Assembly: GCA_025062325.1 (NCBI GenBank)
Contig: JANXAL010000124.1
Span: 1-54,754, forward strand
Source of the DNA: Roseiflexus sp.
GTDB taxonomy: Bacteria; Chloroflexota; Chloroflexia; Chloroflexales; Roseiflexaceae
Direction of reading: 5' to 3'
DNA: 54,754 nt
Made by a program: the position numbers and the translations under genes. Positions 26,839-38,273 of the stretch are shown here, in pieces. Under the pieces are notes generated by a model. It saw nothing but the letters and a program-made list of their open reading frames with translations, was not told the origin of the DNA and did no database searches. Numbering within the stretch: position 1 is the stretch's first letter; each line of letters opens with the position of its first letter.

Positions 26839-27573
26839 ATGTCTGCTCCATCCGTTATCACGATCGATGGTCCTGCGGGCGCCGGCAAGAGCACGCTTGG
26901 CGCGTTGCTCGCCCGGCGATTGGGGTATCTCTTCTTCGACACAGGCGTCATGTACCGTGCGCTGGCGTGGGCGGTTCTGCGTAGCGCGATTGACCCGGAG
27001 AACAGCGAAGCGGTCGCGGCGCTGGCGCGTGATCTCGATATTCAGGTGTTGCCGCCTGGCAGTGCGACCGATGGACGACCGTACACAGTATTGGTCGATG
27101 GCGTCGATGTCACCTGGGAGTTGCGACGACCTGACGTTGAGCAGATTGTATCAATCGCTGCGCGTCATCCTGCAGCGCGGGCTGTGATGCGTGAGCGGCA
27201 ACGCGCCATCGGGCGCCGTGGGCGAGTCGTGATGGTCGGGCGCGACATTGGAAGCATTGTGATGCCAGATGCCCCGCTCAAAATCTACCTGGACGCATCG
27301 ATTGATGAGCGCGCCCGCCGTCGCACCCGCGAGATTCAGCAGCGCGGGGGCAGCGCCGATCTCCAGCATATCCGTGATGATATCATCCGCCGTGATAGCC
27401 TGGACCGGCACGTGAGCGCGCCAGCCGCTGATGCATGCATCATTTTCAGTGATGGACTGTCACCTGAGCAGGTGGTCGATATCGTGATCGCCCGCATCGA
27501 TGAGAGCGGGGGAGACTCGCAGGATACACGCGCGTATGAGCGAGCCAAAAATCCCGATTCCGCTGGAACTTGA
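26839..27573 (+). CDS. cmk: Cytidylate kinase
   Basis: 244 residues. The P-loop IDGPAGAGKST (9-19), the nucleotide-binding FDTGVMYRALA, the VMVGRDIGSIVMPDAPLKIYLDAS lid region and RRDSLDR are all present, as in bacterial CMP kinases. It phosphorylates CMP and dCMP to the diphosphates. The C-terminus has about 15 extra residues, overlapping the next gene by 38 bp. The ATG lacks a clear SD and sits only about 30 nt from the predicted start point. It is the first gene of a plus-strand operon continuing through the membrane protein genes and tilS-hpt. Confidence 0.95.
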   Translation: MSAPSVITIDGPAGAGKSTLGALLARRLGYLFFDTGVMYRALAWAVLRSAIDPENSEAVAALARDLDIQVLPPGSATDGRPYTVLVDGVDVTWELRRPDVEQIVSIAARHPAARAVMRERQRAIGRRGRVVMVGRDIGSIVMPDAPLKIYLDASIDERARRRTREIQQRGGSADLQHIRDDIIRRDSLDRHVSAPAADACIIFSDGLSPEQVVDIVIARIDESGGDSQDTRAYERAKNPDSAGT

Positions 27574-29200
27574 GCCTGATGAGCAGCTCGTCCTCGTCGG
27601 AAAGCGACACTGGATCGAACTGTTGCAATCCAGTTTCGTTTTCCTGGTCATCGGCGCCATTGCTGCAGCGCTGGCTCTGATCCGCGCAGTCGGCGTTGAG
27701 TTTTTTTACCTGCGAGAAGGTGTTACTCGCCCGCTGACTGATCCAATCAATATTGCCCTCTCCGCGTTGCTGCTTGTCCTCGTTGCGCTCTGGGCGCGCG
27801 GCGAGGCGAAGAAGGAACGGCGCAAGCCCACTCCCTGGCGTAACCCGGATATCTTCTACGCGATTGCCATCTTTGCTCTTGGCGTGGCACTCTGGTTCCG
27901 CTTCAGCGGCGGTGAATTGATCGTCGTCGATCCGACCTACGCGCGTCCCGGCGATGCCATCAATATCGTGCTGATTGTCACGGCGCTGGTGATGCTGCTT
28001 GCAGTGGCATATTTGTACAACGACTGGCGTAACGACGTACTGATTGTGACCAATAAGCGCGTCATTTACGACGAAGAGACGACGTTCATTCGCCACGTGC
28101 GGCAGCAAATCCTAATTGAGGACATTCAGCAGGTTAATGTGCGCGCCGACACGTATCAGGCGACGATATTCAAGTACGGCAAAATCATTATTCGTTCGCT
28201 GAGTCTGCGCACGATCGAGTTCGACTTTGCGGCAAAGCCGCGGGAGATCGAAAAAGCGATTATGGATCAGGTGCGCAACCTGCGCCGTCGCCAGGAACCC
28301 GATCTGCTGCGTACTCTGATCGAGGATCAGGTGTATGGCAATAAGCAACCGCAGCCGTCGGCGCCTTCCATCCAGGTTCGCACGCAACGCTTTCCCATTC
28401 CGGCGCTCTATCCGCCGAACCCCGAAATCTTTCCTGATCGGATCGTCTGGCGTCCGTCCTGGGTGTACGTCATGATTCAATTGTTGCGCCCGTTAGGTGG
28501 GTTCGCCGTGACGATGTTCGTGCTCGCCGTTCTGGTTCAATTCAATCTGATCAATGGCGTAGCCCTCGCGCTGCTCGTCTCTGCCGCGCTCCTCTTTTTT
28601 GGCGGTTGGGGCTGGTGGATCCGTGAGGCGCTGATCCACGACAACTACATCCTGACCCGCACCGATATCATCGATGTTGATCGTCGGCCTCTGGGACCCG
28701 AAAATATGCGCCGCGCGCAGCTCTCCGCTATTCAGAATATTTCGTTCGATGTCAGTTTTGTCGAACGTCTCCTGGGGCTGGGGACGGTTGTCATCGAGAC
28801 CGGCGGCGCGGCGGGAGGAAAGTTCACCTTCGATCACGTGCCAGATCCGCGCGGCGTGCAAGCGACGATTAATGACTACCTGACCGATTTCCGCAAGCAC
28901 GAGAAAGAGCGTCAGTTGCAGGACGCAATCGCATTACTGAAACAGTACGATCTTGTCCAGCGTGAGCACGGTGAGAAAATGGACCGCGTCATGTTCGAGA
29001 AAGCGGTCGAGGAGTTGATCGGACGCTCCCTCAGTAAGCAATCATCTGACCGCTCCAGGCCAATGTCGCCCAATGGCGCCGTGTATGCCGGGACCGAGGT
29101 CAGGACTCATCTGCGGTGGATGGCGCGCCAGGCGCGTCGGCGTGCAGCAATCCGCGCATTGCGCGAACGCATGCGCCGCAATAACCACCAACATTCGTAA
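27536..29200 (+). CDS. Membrane protein with two bacterial PH-like domains
   Basis: 554 residues from the ATG at 27536, which overlaps the cmk end by 38 bp. Four hydrophobic segments precede a bacterial PH (bPH2-type) domain near residues 165-250 (DVLIVTNKRVIYDEET, QILIEDIQQVNV, YGKIIIRSL). Two more membrane helices near 312-355 are followed by a second PH-like domain (about 358-440: NYILTRTDIIDVDRRPLG, IQNISFDVSF, VVIETGG). The C-terminus is charged and helical. The family is widespread but its role is unknown; membrane or envelope scaffolding is a guess. Confidence 0.88.
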   Translation: MSEPKIPIPLELEPDEQLVLVGKRHWIELLQSSFVFLVIGAIAAALALIRAVGVEFFYLREGVTRPLTDPINIALSALLLVLVALWARGEAKKERRKPTPWRNPDIFYAIAIFALGVALWFRFSGGELIVVDPTYARPGDAINIVLIVTALVMLLAVAYLYNDWRNDVLIVTNKRVIYDEETTFIRHVRQQILIEDIQQVNVRADTYQATIFKYGKIIIRSLSLRTIEFDFAAKPREIEKAIMDQVRNLRRRQEPDLLRTLIEDQVYGNKQPQPSAPSIQVRTQRFPIPALYPPNPEIFPDRIVWRPSWVYVMIQLLRPLGGFAVTMFVLAVLVQFNLINGVALALLVSAALLFFGGWGWWIREALIHDNYILTRTDIIDVDRRPLGPENMRRAQLSAIQNISFDVSFVERLLGLGTVVIETGGAAGGKFTFDHVPDPRGVQATINDYLTDFRKHEKERQLQDAIALLKQYDLVQREHGEKMDRVMFEKAVEELIGRSLSKQSSDRSRPMSPNGAVYAGTEVRTHLRWMARQARRRAAIRALRERMRRNNHQHS

Positions 29201-29223
29201 CCATTGGCAAGTAAGGATACAGA

Positions 29224-31113
29224 ATGTCGCGTGCGCGCGCTGCGATGATTGCTCTGATCTGCGCCTTGCTGGCATGGCCAGTCGTTGCGCAGGAACAGGG
29301 CTTCGGGTTGACGTTGACGCTGCGTCCGGGGTATGCTAGCGCCTATCGTCTGGGTGAATGGTTCCCGGTGATCGTTGAGGTTGCCAATGATGGGCGCGAT
29401 CTGCGCGGCGTGCTGGAGTGGAGTTTCCCCGGAGCGCCGGGCCAGCCGGTGTTTCGGCGCGAGATCGATCTGCCGCGCGGCTCGCGAAAGCGCGTCACGC
29501 TCGATGTTTTTGCCCAGGGGTTTGCGCGCAACGGTTTGATCCGTCTGCTCGAAGACGGCAATGTCGTGCTTGAACAGAGCGTTAGGATCGAAGCGATCGA
29601 GATGGACCGCTTCCTGGTGGTCGTGGTCGGTTCTGATCCGACTCTGCTGACCAGCCTGAGCGCAATGTCGATCAGCGGCGCGAGCGGGACCGTTGTGCGC
29701 CACATAGCCCCCGACGACCTTCCCTCCCACCCGCTCGTTCTGCGCGGCGTCAATGCCATGTTCATTCACGATGTGAATACTGCCGCTCTTTCGACGGATC
29801 AGCGCACTGCGCTCCGCGATTGGGTCCTTCTCGGCGGGCAACTCATCGTCGGCGGCGGAATCAACGGCGAGCGCGCTGCAGCTGGTCTCGCCGACATTCT
29901 GCCGGTTGAAGTGACACGCACACTTAATCAGGGCGATCTCTCATCGCTTGAGCAGTTCGCCGGTTCCCCGCCAACGCCGTCAAGCGGTCCGTTGCTTGAG
30001 GTACGCCCGCGCCCCGGAGCAGAAGCGCTACCGCCTGCCGCGCCGCTGATCTATCGCAGTCGCCTTGGCAATGGCATCGTGGTGTTCAGCGCCTTTGACC
30101 TGGCGCTGTTGCGCGGTTGGTCGGCAGAACCGGATCTCTGGTCGCGCGTGCTCCAACCCGTGCCGCTCTTCATTCCGGGATACGATGCGCGGGTGAATCA
30201 GATCAACCTGATGCAGGACGCGCTTCAGCTTCCGGCAATCCAGTTGCCGCCCGCATCGGCGCTGGCAGCGTTCCTGATTGCATATATCCTGATGGTGGGA
30301 CCGGTAAACTATCTGGTGCTGCGTCGGCTGCGTCGCCTTGAATGGGCATGGCTAACCATTCCCGCAACTGTGGTCGTGTTCACTGGTGGCGTATTTCTGG
30401 TCGGTATTGGCTTGCGCGGCGGGCAGGCGCAACTCCTTCAGGTGGCTGTCGTCCAGGGCGCGGAAGGCGAACCACGTGGCGCAGCGACGGCGTATCTTGC
30501 CCTGTTTTCGCCAATTCGGGGCAGTTATACGCTGCGGTTTCCCGCCGATCATCTGGTCAGTGAAACGCGCAGCTTCGACGACTTTACCGCCCGTCCTATG
30601 CTCGCCACCAGTAATGATCACGGCGTCACCGTGCCGGATCTGCTGGTCGATGTCGCTTCGGTGCGCACACTCATCGCTGAGGCGCTGATACCGATGCCGG
30701 TGCAGGTGCAGAGCACGGTTCAGTTCAATGGCGATGAACCCCTGGGTGAAGTGCGGAATGTTGGGTCGACGGCGCTCGAGCAGGCGATTGTCGTTTATCA
30801 GGGAAGCTTTCAGAACCTTGGCGATCTGGCGCCTGGCGCCCGCGCCACCTTTGCGTTCGGTGGTTCGCAGGGCGGTTTTCCGTTCGGCATTTCCATCGCC
30901 AGCGATCGCATGTTTGATCGGCGCCAGATCCTGTTTCGCCTCTTCAATGCTTCTTCCCGCATCGCACCGCTGTCTGGAGGATCGCCACTGGATGATGAGG
31001 GCGTCTATGTGATTGGCTGGAACCGATCATCGACGCTGCCGGTTGAGATGAATGGACGGACTGCACCGCAAGAGGGGTTGACGCTGTTTGTCATCCGTCT
31101 GCGCACAACGTGA
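29224..31113 (+). CDS. Secreted/membrane protein of unknown function
   Basis: 629 residues. AAGGAT precedes the ATG. The N-terminus is a signal peptide (MIALICALLAWPVVAQ, cut probably near residue 23). A beta-rich domain follows (about 25-125), then a Rossmann-like region resembling the GATase1-like domains of large envelope proteins (DQRTALRDWVLLGGQLIVGG, about 197-216). Two adjacent transmembrane helices (about 345-365 and 376-396) come next, then a C-terminal beta-rich domain that would be cytoplasmic or extracytoplasmic depending on topology. I do not recognise a named family. It sits between the PH-domain gene and tilS-hpt. Confidence 0.8.
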   Translation: MSRARAAMIALICALLAWPVVAQEQGFGLTLTLRPGYASAYRLGEWFPVIVEVANDGRDLRGVLEWSFPGAPGQPVFRREIDLPRGSRKRVTLDVFAQGFARNGLIRLLEDGNVVLEQSVRIEAIEMDRFLVVVVGSDPTLLTSLSAMSISGASGTVVRHIAPDDLPSHPLVLRGVNAMFIHDVNTAALSTDQRTALRDWVLLGGQLIVGGGINGERAAAGLADILPVEVTRTLNQGDLSSLEQFAGSPPTPSSGPLLEVRPRPGAEALPPAAPLIYRSRLGNGIVVFSAFDLALLRGWSAEPDLWSRVLQPVPLFIPGYDARVNQINLMQDALQLPAIQLPPASALAAFLIAYILMVGPVNYLVLRRLRRLEWAWLTIPATVVVFTGGVFLVGIGLRGGQAQLLQVAVVQGAEGEPRGAATAYLALFSPIRGSYTLRFPADHLVSETRSFDDFTARPMLATSNDHGVTVPDLLVDVASVRTLIAEALIPMPVQVQSTVQFNGDEPLGEVRNVGSTALEQAIVVYQGSFQNLGDLAPGARATFAFGGSQGGFPFGISIASDRMFDRRQILFRLFNASSRIAPLSGGSPLDDEGVYVIGWNRSSTLPVEMNGRTAPQEGLTLFVIRLRTT

Positions 31114-31125
31114 AGTGATCGCGGC

Positions 31126-34603
<3,478 letters not shown>

Positions 34604-34604
<1 letters not shown>

Positions 34605-34648
34605 GATCAAGGCAGGGGCAGGTCTCAGACCTGCCCCTGCCCTGATCC
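34604..34648. repeat. 22-bp hairpin between convergent genes (likely bidirectional 3' barrier)
   Basis: Arms 34604-34625 and 34627-34648 pair over 22 positions with one mismatch (core GGCAGGGGCAGGTCT). It begins at the last base of the lyase stop codon and precedes the lexA stop by 26 bp. No T-run follows on either strand, so it may be an mRNA-protecting element or a REP-like repeat rather than a classical terminator. Confidence 0.75.
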
Positions 34649-34674
34649 CTATCCCGCCCCTTTGACCTGCTGCA

Positions 34675-35331
34675 CTACCACATTGATCGCATCACTCCGA
34701 CAACGCGCCCCTGAATGTGAACTTTTGCCGCATCGACATAGATCGGCTCCATAGTTACATTGGCGGGTTGCAGGCGCACCTTATCGCCTTCGCGGTAAAA
34801 GCGCTTGAGCGTCACTGCGTTGTCGTCCTCAATGCGGACGGCGACCATCTGGCCGTTCTCAGCCGTCTCCTGGTAGCGCATGAGTACGATGTCGCCGTCA
34901 TCGATGAGCGCATCAATCATCGAGTGACCGCGCACCTTCAGAGCATAGACGTCCCGCAATTTCTCAGGCGGCGCTATGTCGGGCGGCACGTCGATCATTT
35001 CGACCGCAGCCGTGCTGGTATCTTCCGGGTTGGGCAGCGGCTGACCGGCAGTGATGACGCCGAGGAGCGGCACTCTCCCGCCCCGCGCCTGGCTGAGCGC
35101 GACCGGCAGCATATTCTTAAGCTTGATACCGCGTGATACTCTGCCGTCGCGGTCGATCAGCCCTTTGCTCTCTAGAGCGCGAAGGTTGTAGGCGACGACC
35201 GACGTTGAGGAAATGCGCAGACCATCCTGAATCTCACGGATGGACGGCGGGTATCCATGCTCCTGGGTAAACTCCTCGATGAACGCAAGAATATCGCGCT
35301 GCCGAGGCGAGAGTTGATCTGACGATCTCAT
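34675..35331 (-). CDS. lexA: LexA repressor
   Basis: The ATG at 35331 gives the family start (MRSSDQLSPRQRDILAFIEE); the longer frame to 35550 crosses the promoter. 218 residues. The N-terminal winged helix-turn-helix (about 1-70: YPPSIREIQDGLRISSTSVVAYNL) binds SOS boxes. The C-terminal protease domain has the Ala95-Gly96 cleavage site (GVITAGQP), the nucleophile Ser137 (RGHSM) and Lys176 (VTLKRF). RecA-stimulated self-cleavage relieves repression of DNA repair genes. The upstream region has a strong promoter and AGAAC-containing candidate operators, consistent with autoregulation. AAGGG precedes the start. Confidence 0.96.
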   Translation of the reverse strand: MRSSDQLSPRQRDILAFIEEFTQEHGYPPSIREIQDGLRISSTSVVAYNLRALESKGLIDRDGRVSRGIKLKNMLPVALSQARGGRVPLLGVITAGQPLPNPEDTSTAAVEMIDVPPDIAPPEKLRDVYALKVRGHSMIDALIDDGDIVLMRYQETAENGQMVAVRIEDDNAVTLKRFYREGDKVRLQPANVTMEPIYVDAAKVHIQGRVVGVMRSMW

Positions 35332-35383
35332 GCGTGCTGCCCTTTCTCTGGCGCTGTTTCTTAGAACCGCAAGCCTGTTCGAT

Positions 35384-35397
35384 AGAACTTTTGTGGT
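35384..35397. promoter_or_regulatory. Candidate LexA operator
   Basis: AGAAC-TTTT-GTGGT overlaps the expected lexA start point (near 35397 on the minus strand). A second AGAAC-N4-GTGTT lies on the minus strand inside the -35/-10 spacer (35414-35427). The half-site AGAAC resembles Gram-positive-type boxes (CGAAC-N4-GTTCG) but neither copy is a full match, so this is a candidate only. Confidence 0.4.
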
Positions 35398-35403
35398 AAA
35401 TCC

Positions 35404-35433
35404 ATTATGACATAACACGCTTGTTCTTGTCAA
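35404..35433 (-). promoter_or_regulatory. Predicted lexA promoter
   Basis: On the minus strand TTGACA (35433-35428), 18 bp, CATAAT (35409-35404). Confidence 0.75.
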
Positions 35434-35462
35434 GCCCATATTTTCTACTTTTGCGCCAGCGC

Positions 35463-35491
35463 TTGCATCTTGCCGCGCGGTATAGTACAAT
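35463..35491 (+). promoter_or_regulatory. Predicted rplY promoter
   Basis: TTGCAT (35463-35468), 17 bp, TACAAT (35486-35491). Divergent from the lexA promoter 30 bp away. The leader to the ATG at 35568 is about 70 nt. Confidence 0.65.
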
Positions 35492-35567
35492 GCCCGGTCT
35501 GGAGCCGCCGGGCAACGCCCCTGGCTGGCGCTGAGGCATTTGCAGAACAAGGAGACGTGATTCCACC

Positions 35568-36227
35568 ATGTCAGAAAAGTACACGTTGTCGCTTGAGCCT
35601 CGTTCCATTCTGGGCAAGAAGGTCAAACGACTGCGGCGCAGCGGAATCCTGCCCGCAACCGTGTATGGCAAGGGTGTCGAGCCGATTGCCGTTCAGGTTG
35701 ACATGCGCAGTTTCAGTCAGGTTTACCGCCGCGCCGGGCGCACGTCGTTGATCGAATTGCAAATTGCTGGTCGCCAACCGCTGGCGGCGTTCATTCACGC
35801 GCTGCAGCGCCATCCGGTGACGCGCGAAATTATTCACGCCGATTTTCGAGCCGTCGATCTGAGCCAGGAAGTGGAAGTGGCAGTGCCGCTGCATATCGAG
35901 GGCGTATCACCGCTGGTCGAAAGCGGCGAAGCGGTGCTGAACCAGGTGTTGAATGCGGTGGAGATCCGTGCGCTGCCCGCCAACATTCCAGCGCATATTC
36001 CTGTTGATATCAGCGGTCTCGATGCGTTCGACAAGAGCATCCATGTCCGCGATCTGACGCTGCCGCCAGGTGTGACGCTGATTACCCCTGGCGATGAACT
36101 GGTTGTCAGTCTTGCGCATACGCGTATCGCGGAGGAGGAAGAGGCAGCGGCAGAAGAGGCGACGGTTGAGCCAGAACTGGTACGCGAGCGCCGTGAGCCG
36201 AAGGAGGAGGAAAAAGAAGAGGAATAG
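35568..36227 (+). CDS. rplY: 50S ribosomal protein L25 / general stress protein Ctc
   Basis: 219 residues, the long Ctc/TL5 form. The N-terminal L25 domain (about 1-95: [28 protein letters not shown]) binds 5S rRNA. The C-terminal beta domain (about 96-185: [38 protein letters not shown]) is typical of Ctc, followed by an acidic tail rich in Glu and Ala. AAGGAG lies 12 bases before the ATG, a rather long spacing. It has its own promoter and terminator. The terminator also serves the small convergent unit at 36309-36434. Confidence 0.96.
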   Translation: MSEKYTLSLEPRSILGKKVKRLRRSGILPATVYGKGVEPIAVQVDMRSFSQVYRRAGRTSLIELQIAGRQPLAAFIHALQRHPVTREIIHADFRAVDLSQEVEVAVPLHIEGVSPLVESGEAVLNQVLNAVEIRALPANIPAHIPVDISGLDAFDKSIHVRDLTLPPGVTLITPGDELVVSLAHTRIAEEEEAAAEEATVEPELVRERREPKEEEKEEE

Positions 36228-36246
36228 CCTCGCTTCCTGTGCGGAA

Positions 36247-36283
36247 TCAAAAAACCCTCGCCTCAGCGAGGGCTTTTTGTTTT
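36247..36283. terminator. Bidirectional intrinsic terminator (rplY and the small minus-strand unit)
   Basis: The CCCTCGC/GCGAGGG stem (36255-36261, 36266-36272) with loop CTCA, flanked by A6 on one side and CTTTTTGTTTTT on the other. It works for rplY on the plus strand. On the minus strand GCGAGGGTTTTTTG terminates the 14-codon unit. Confidence 0.93.
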
Positions 36284-36288
36284 TCTCC

Positions 36289-36363
36289 GGGCATCACCGT
36301 GGGTGCGCTTAGTACGTCACCTCAGCGGTGATGCCCTGACGCTTATTACTCATGGGCATCACC
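36289..36363 (-). promoter_or_regulatory. Three-segment pairing switch around the small ORF
   Basis: In minus-strand RNA order: segment 1 GGTGATGCCC (36363-36354, part of the SD), segment 2 GGGCATCACC (36336-36327, inside the ORF), segment 3 GGTGATGCCC (36298-36289, after the stop). Segment 2 pairs perfectly with either neighbour: 10 bp with segment 1 (loop 17 nt) or 11 bp with segment 3 (loop 28 nt, one added G-C). Pairing 1-2 would hide the SD and pairing 2-3 would free it. The geometry resembles translational attenuators and riboswitches, but no ligand or family is recognised. Confidence 0.5.
36309..36353 (-). CDS. 14-codon small ORF with strong SD (leader-like peptide)
   Basis: Codes for MSNKRQGITAEVTY and stop. 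The ATG at 36353 is preceded by AAAGGAGGTGATGCCC, almost a full complement of the 16S rRNA 3' end, with eight bases from GGAGG to ATG. A TTGACA-17-TATATT promoter lies 53-81 bp upstream and an intrinsic terminator follows 26 bp after the stop, so the unit is complete and about 150 nt long. The SD segment GGTGATGCCC can pair with codons 7-9 (GGGCATCACC), which can instead pair with a second GGTGATGCCC downstream of the stop. I do not recognise the peptide. It may be a small regulatory peptide, or the RNA itself may be the product. Confidence 0.6.
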   Translation of the reverse strand: MSNKRQGITAEVTY

Positions 36364-36405
36364 TCCTTTACGCCTGAGCGGCGATTTCAAAGAATTGACA
36401 CCAAG

Positions 36406-36434
36406 AATATATCGAAAATCATCGCACCTGTCAA
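36406..36434 (-). promoter_or_regulatory. Predicted promoter of the 14-codon unit
   Basis: TTGACA (36434-36429), exactly 17 bp, TATATT (36411-36406) on the minus strand: one of the best promoter matches in the window. Transcription would start near 36399. It lies just after the LysM gene stop codon. Confidence 0.75.
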
Positions 36435-36452
36435 GCGCCTTCTGGCAATTCT

Positions 36453-36929
36453 TCACGGGGTGGCCAGCGTCGGCGTAGCTGGTGTCGCCTCTGCTGGCCC
36501 CGAAGTGATGGTCGGCGAGGCGCGTATCGATGGTGATGCATCGACCAGTGACGGAATAATGAGCGGTTGCCCGACCTGAAGCGAATCGGGATCGGTCAGT
36601 CCATTGGCGGCCATGATGTCGGCAATAGTGACGCCAAACATGATCGCCAATTCGCTGAGGGTATCGCCAGGCTGAACAATGTACAGTCCGGCTGGCGTTG
36701 GCGAGGACGCTGGCTGGCTGGCATATGCCGTCGCCGTTGCATCGATATCCAGCGTCGGCGCAGGGGTGATTTCAAGAATGACCGGCGCCGTTGGGCGTGG
36801 AGTCGTCGGTTGTGGCGGCGCTGGCAGTGTACAGGCTGTTGCCCCTGTGATCAGGCTGATCATGAGCAGAGAGCGGAATACACGATGCGTTACGCACAGG
36901 GTGGTCTTTGCATAATAGGATGCAACCAT
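36453..36929 (-). CDS. LysM-domain lipoprotein
   Basis: 158 residues from the ATG at 36929 (an ATG at 36977 is the alternative; neither has a clear SD). The N-terminus has a basic stretch and a hydrophobic core (LLMISLITGATA) ending in a Cys, a probable though imperfect lipobox (ATAC). A Pro/Thr-rich linker follows, then one LysM domain (about residues 84-130: YIVQPGDTLSELAIMFGVTIADIMAANG...LQVGQPLIIP) and a low-complexity Thr/Pro/Ala tail. LysM binds peptidoglycan or related glycans, so this is probably an exported cell-envelope protein. Confidence 0.88.
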   Translation of the reverse strand: MVASYYAKTTLCVTHRVFRSLLMISLITGATACTLPAPPQPTTPRPTAPVILEITPAPTLDIDATATAYASQPASSPTPAGLYIVQPGDTLSELAIMFGVTIADIMAANGLTDPDSLQVGQPLIIPSLVDASPSIRASPTITSGPAEATPATPTLATP

Positions 36930-37055
36930 CGGTCGTGAAATCTTGACGGTTGTCGGGGAGCGTGCTATCCTCAGCATCGTGCCAGAGGCAGAGCAAGACA
37001 GGTCAGGCAGGCGTCCCTATCTTCCGCACAAGCCGGAACCTATCAACCACAGCAA

Positions 37056-37133
37056 CTACTTCTTCCCGGCGCTCTTCTTCGCCGCTGCCTGCTTTTTCTG
37101 CTTGCTGATATTCTTCGGGCTTTTGTCTCCCAT
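37056..37133 (-). CDS. Very small lysine-rich protein (25 aa)
   Basis: The ATG at 37133 has AAAGGAA upstream at a normal distance, and a perfect TATAAT lies at 37179-37174 about 40 bp before it, though no good -35 box. The peptide begins MGDKSPKNIS and continues with runs of Lys, Gln and Ala to end SAGKK; 10 of 25 residues are Lys. Short basic proteins beginning M(G/A)DKSPK occur, as far as I remember, in many Actinobacteria and Chloroflexi, usually with unknown function. The opposite strand has an open frame with a hydrophobic translation, but it lacks an SD and is the complement of these Lys codons. Confidence 0.65.
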   Translation of the reverse strand: MGDKSPKNISKQKKQAAAKKSAGKK

Positions 37134-37193
37134 ACCTGGCTTCCTTTCATACGCTACTGCCGGTAGTTCTACTATTATATCATGAGGTTGCGG

Positions 37194-38243
37194 ATGAATG
37201 CTCCTTTGAATCTGCAGCTATGCCGTGTGTCTGTTATCATGCGCGGCGATCCTAAGAACTCCGACGAAGTCCTGGGCGTGCTCAATCCTGCAGCGGCGCG
37301 GTCGCCGGATGGAACGCTCTATCTCTTCCCGCGCGTCGTGGCAGCCAACAACTATTCGCGTATCGGGATTGCCCGCGTGATCTTCGATAACCATGGCAAT
37401 CCGGTTGCAGTCGAGCGAATCGGATACGTCCTTGAGCCGACCGAGACATATGAACGGAATGCGCGCACTGCTGGCTGTGAAGACCCGCGCATTACGTATG
37501 TCGGAGCCATTGGGCGCTATGTGATGGCGTATACAGCGTATGGTCCGCTGGGACCGCGCATTGCGCTCGCGCTATCGACCGATCTGCTGCACTGGGAGCG
37601 GCTTGGCCCGGTCATGTTCGCCTTCGAGCCGCATCTGCGGGTCGATTTCAATCTGTACGACAACAAGGATGCGTTCCTCTTCCCTGAGCCGGTGCGTGAT
37701 CCGCAGGGGCGTCCGGCGCTGGCGCTGATCCATCGCCCGGCGCACGTACAGGGTGGTATGCCGGTTGTTCCCGCTGGCGTTACCGAACAGCGCGCCAGTA
37801 TCTGGATATCGTACTGCCCGCTCGACCGGGTGCAGGCGGATCTGGCGGAACTGCTGATCTGGCGCAGCCATTCGTTTGTCGCCGGTCCGCAGGCGCCGTG
37901 GGAGGAGGTGAAGATCGGCGGCGGCGCACCGCCGATCCGCACGCGGTATGGGTGGATGATGATCTACCACGGGGTTGCGGGACGGATTGTTGAGCAGGTG
38001 GATCACCAACCGTTTGTGCGCTATTGTGCAGGTATCATGATCCTTGATGCCGAAGATCCCCGGAAGGTGGTGTACCGCTCGCCGATGCCGATCCTGGCGC
38101 CGGAAACGGAGGAAGAGCGCAGCGGCGTTGTGCCGAATGTCGTCTTCCCGACGGCTGTCGATCCGCGCGAGGACGGCACGTTCGACTTATACTACGGCAT
38201 GGCCGACGCCGCCATTGGCGTGGCGCGGCTGACGCTGGAGTAG
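37194..38243 (+). CDS. GH130-family glycoside phosphorylase/hydrolase
   Basis: The ATG at 37194 follows GAGG with a 6-nt spacer, better than the ATG at 37182. The 349-residue five-bladed beta-propeller matches the GH130 family of beta-mannoside phosphorylases: LNPAAARSPDGTLYLFPRV, then TAGCEDPRIT with the catalytic Asp in EDPR, DNKDAFLFPEP and MMIYHGV. GH130 enzymes phosphorolyse beta-1,4- or beta-1,2-mannosides, and some act as hydrolases; the linkage cannot be told here. The gene is followed 30 bp later by a GT4-type glycosyltransferase, so both may act on one storage or surface glycan. Confidence 0.88.
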   Translation: MNAPLNLQLCRVSVIMRGDPKNSDEVLGVLNPAAARSPDGTLYLFPRVVAANNYSRIGIARVIFDNHGNPVAVERIGYVLEPTETYERNARTAGCEDPRITYVGAIGRYVMAYTAYGPLGPRIALALSTDLLHWERLGPVMFAFEPHLRVDFNLYDNKDAFLFPEPVRDPQGRPALALIHRPAHVQGGMPVVPAGVTEQRASIWISYCPLDRVQADLAELLIWRSHSFVAGPQAPWEEVKIGGGAPPIRTRYGWMMIYHGVAGRIVEQVDHQPFVRYCAGIMILDAEDPRKVVYRSPMPILAPETEEERSGVVPNVVFPTAVDPREDGTFDLYYGMADAAIGVARLTLE

Positions 38244-38273
38244 GGGGTTAGGGGTTGGGGGTTATGAGACCCT

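Noticed and set aside
36943-37185. Plus-strand frame of 80 codons with a hydrophobic stretch
   Set aside because: The hydrophobic stretch is the complement of Lys/Ala codons in the better supported 25-residue minus-strand gene; no SD.
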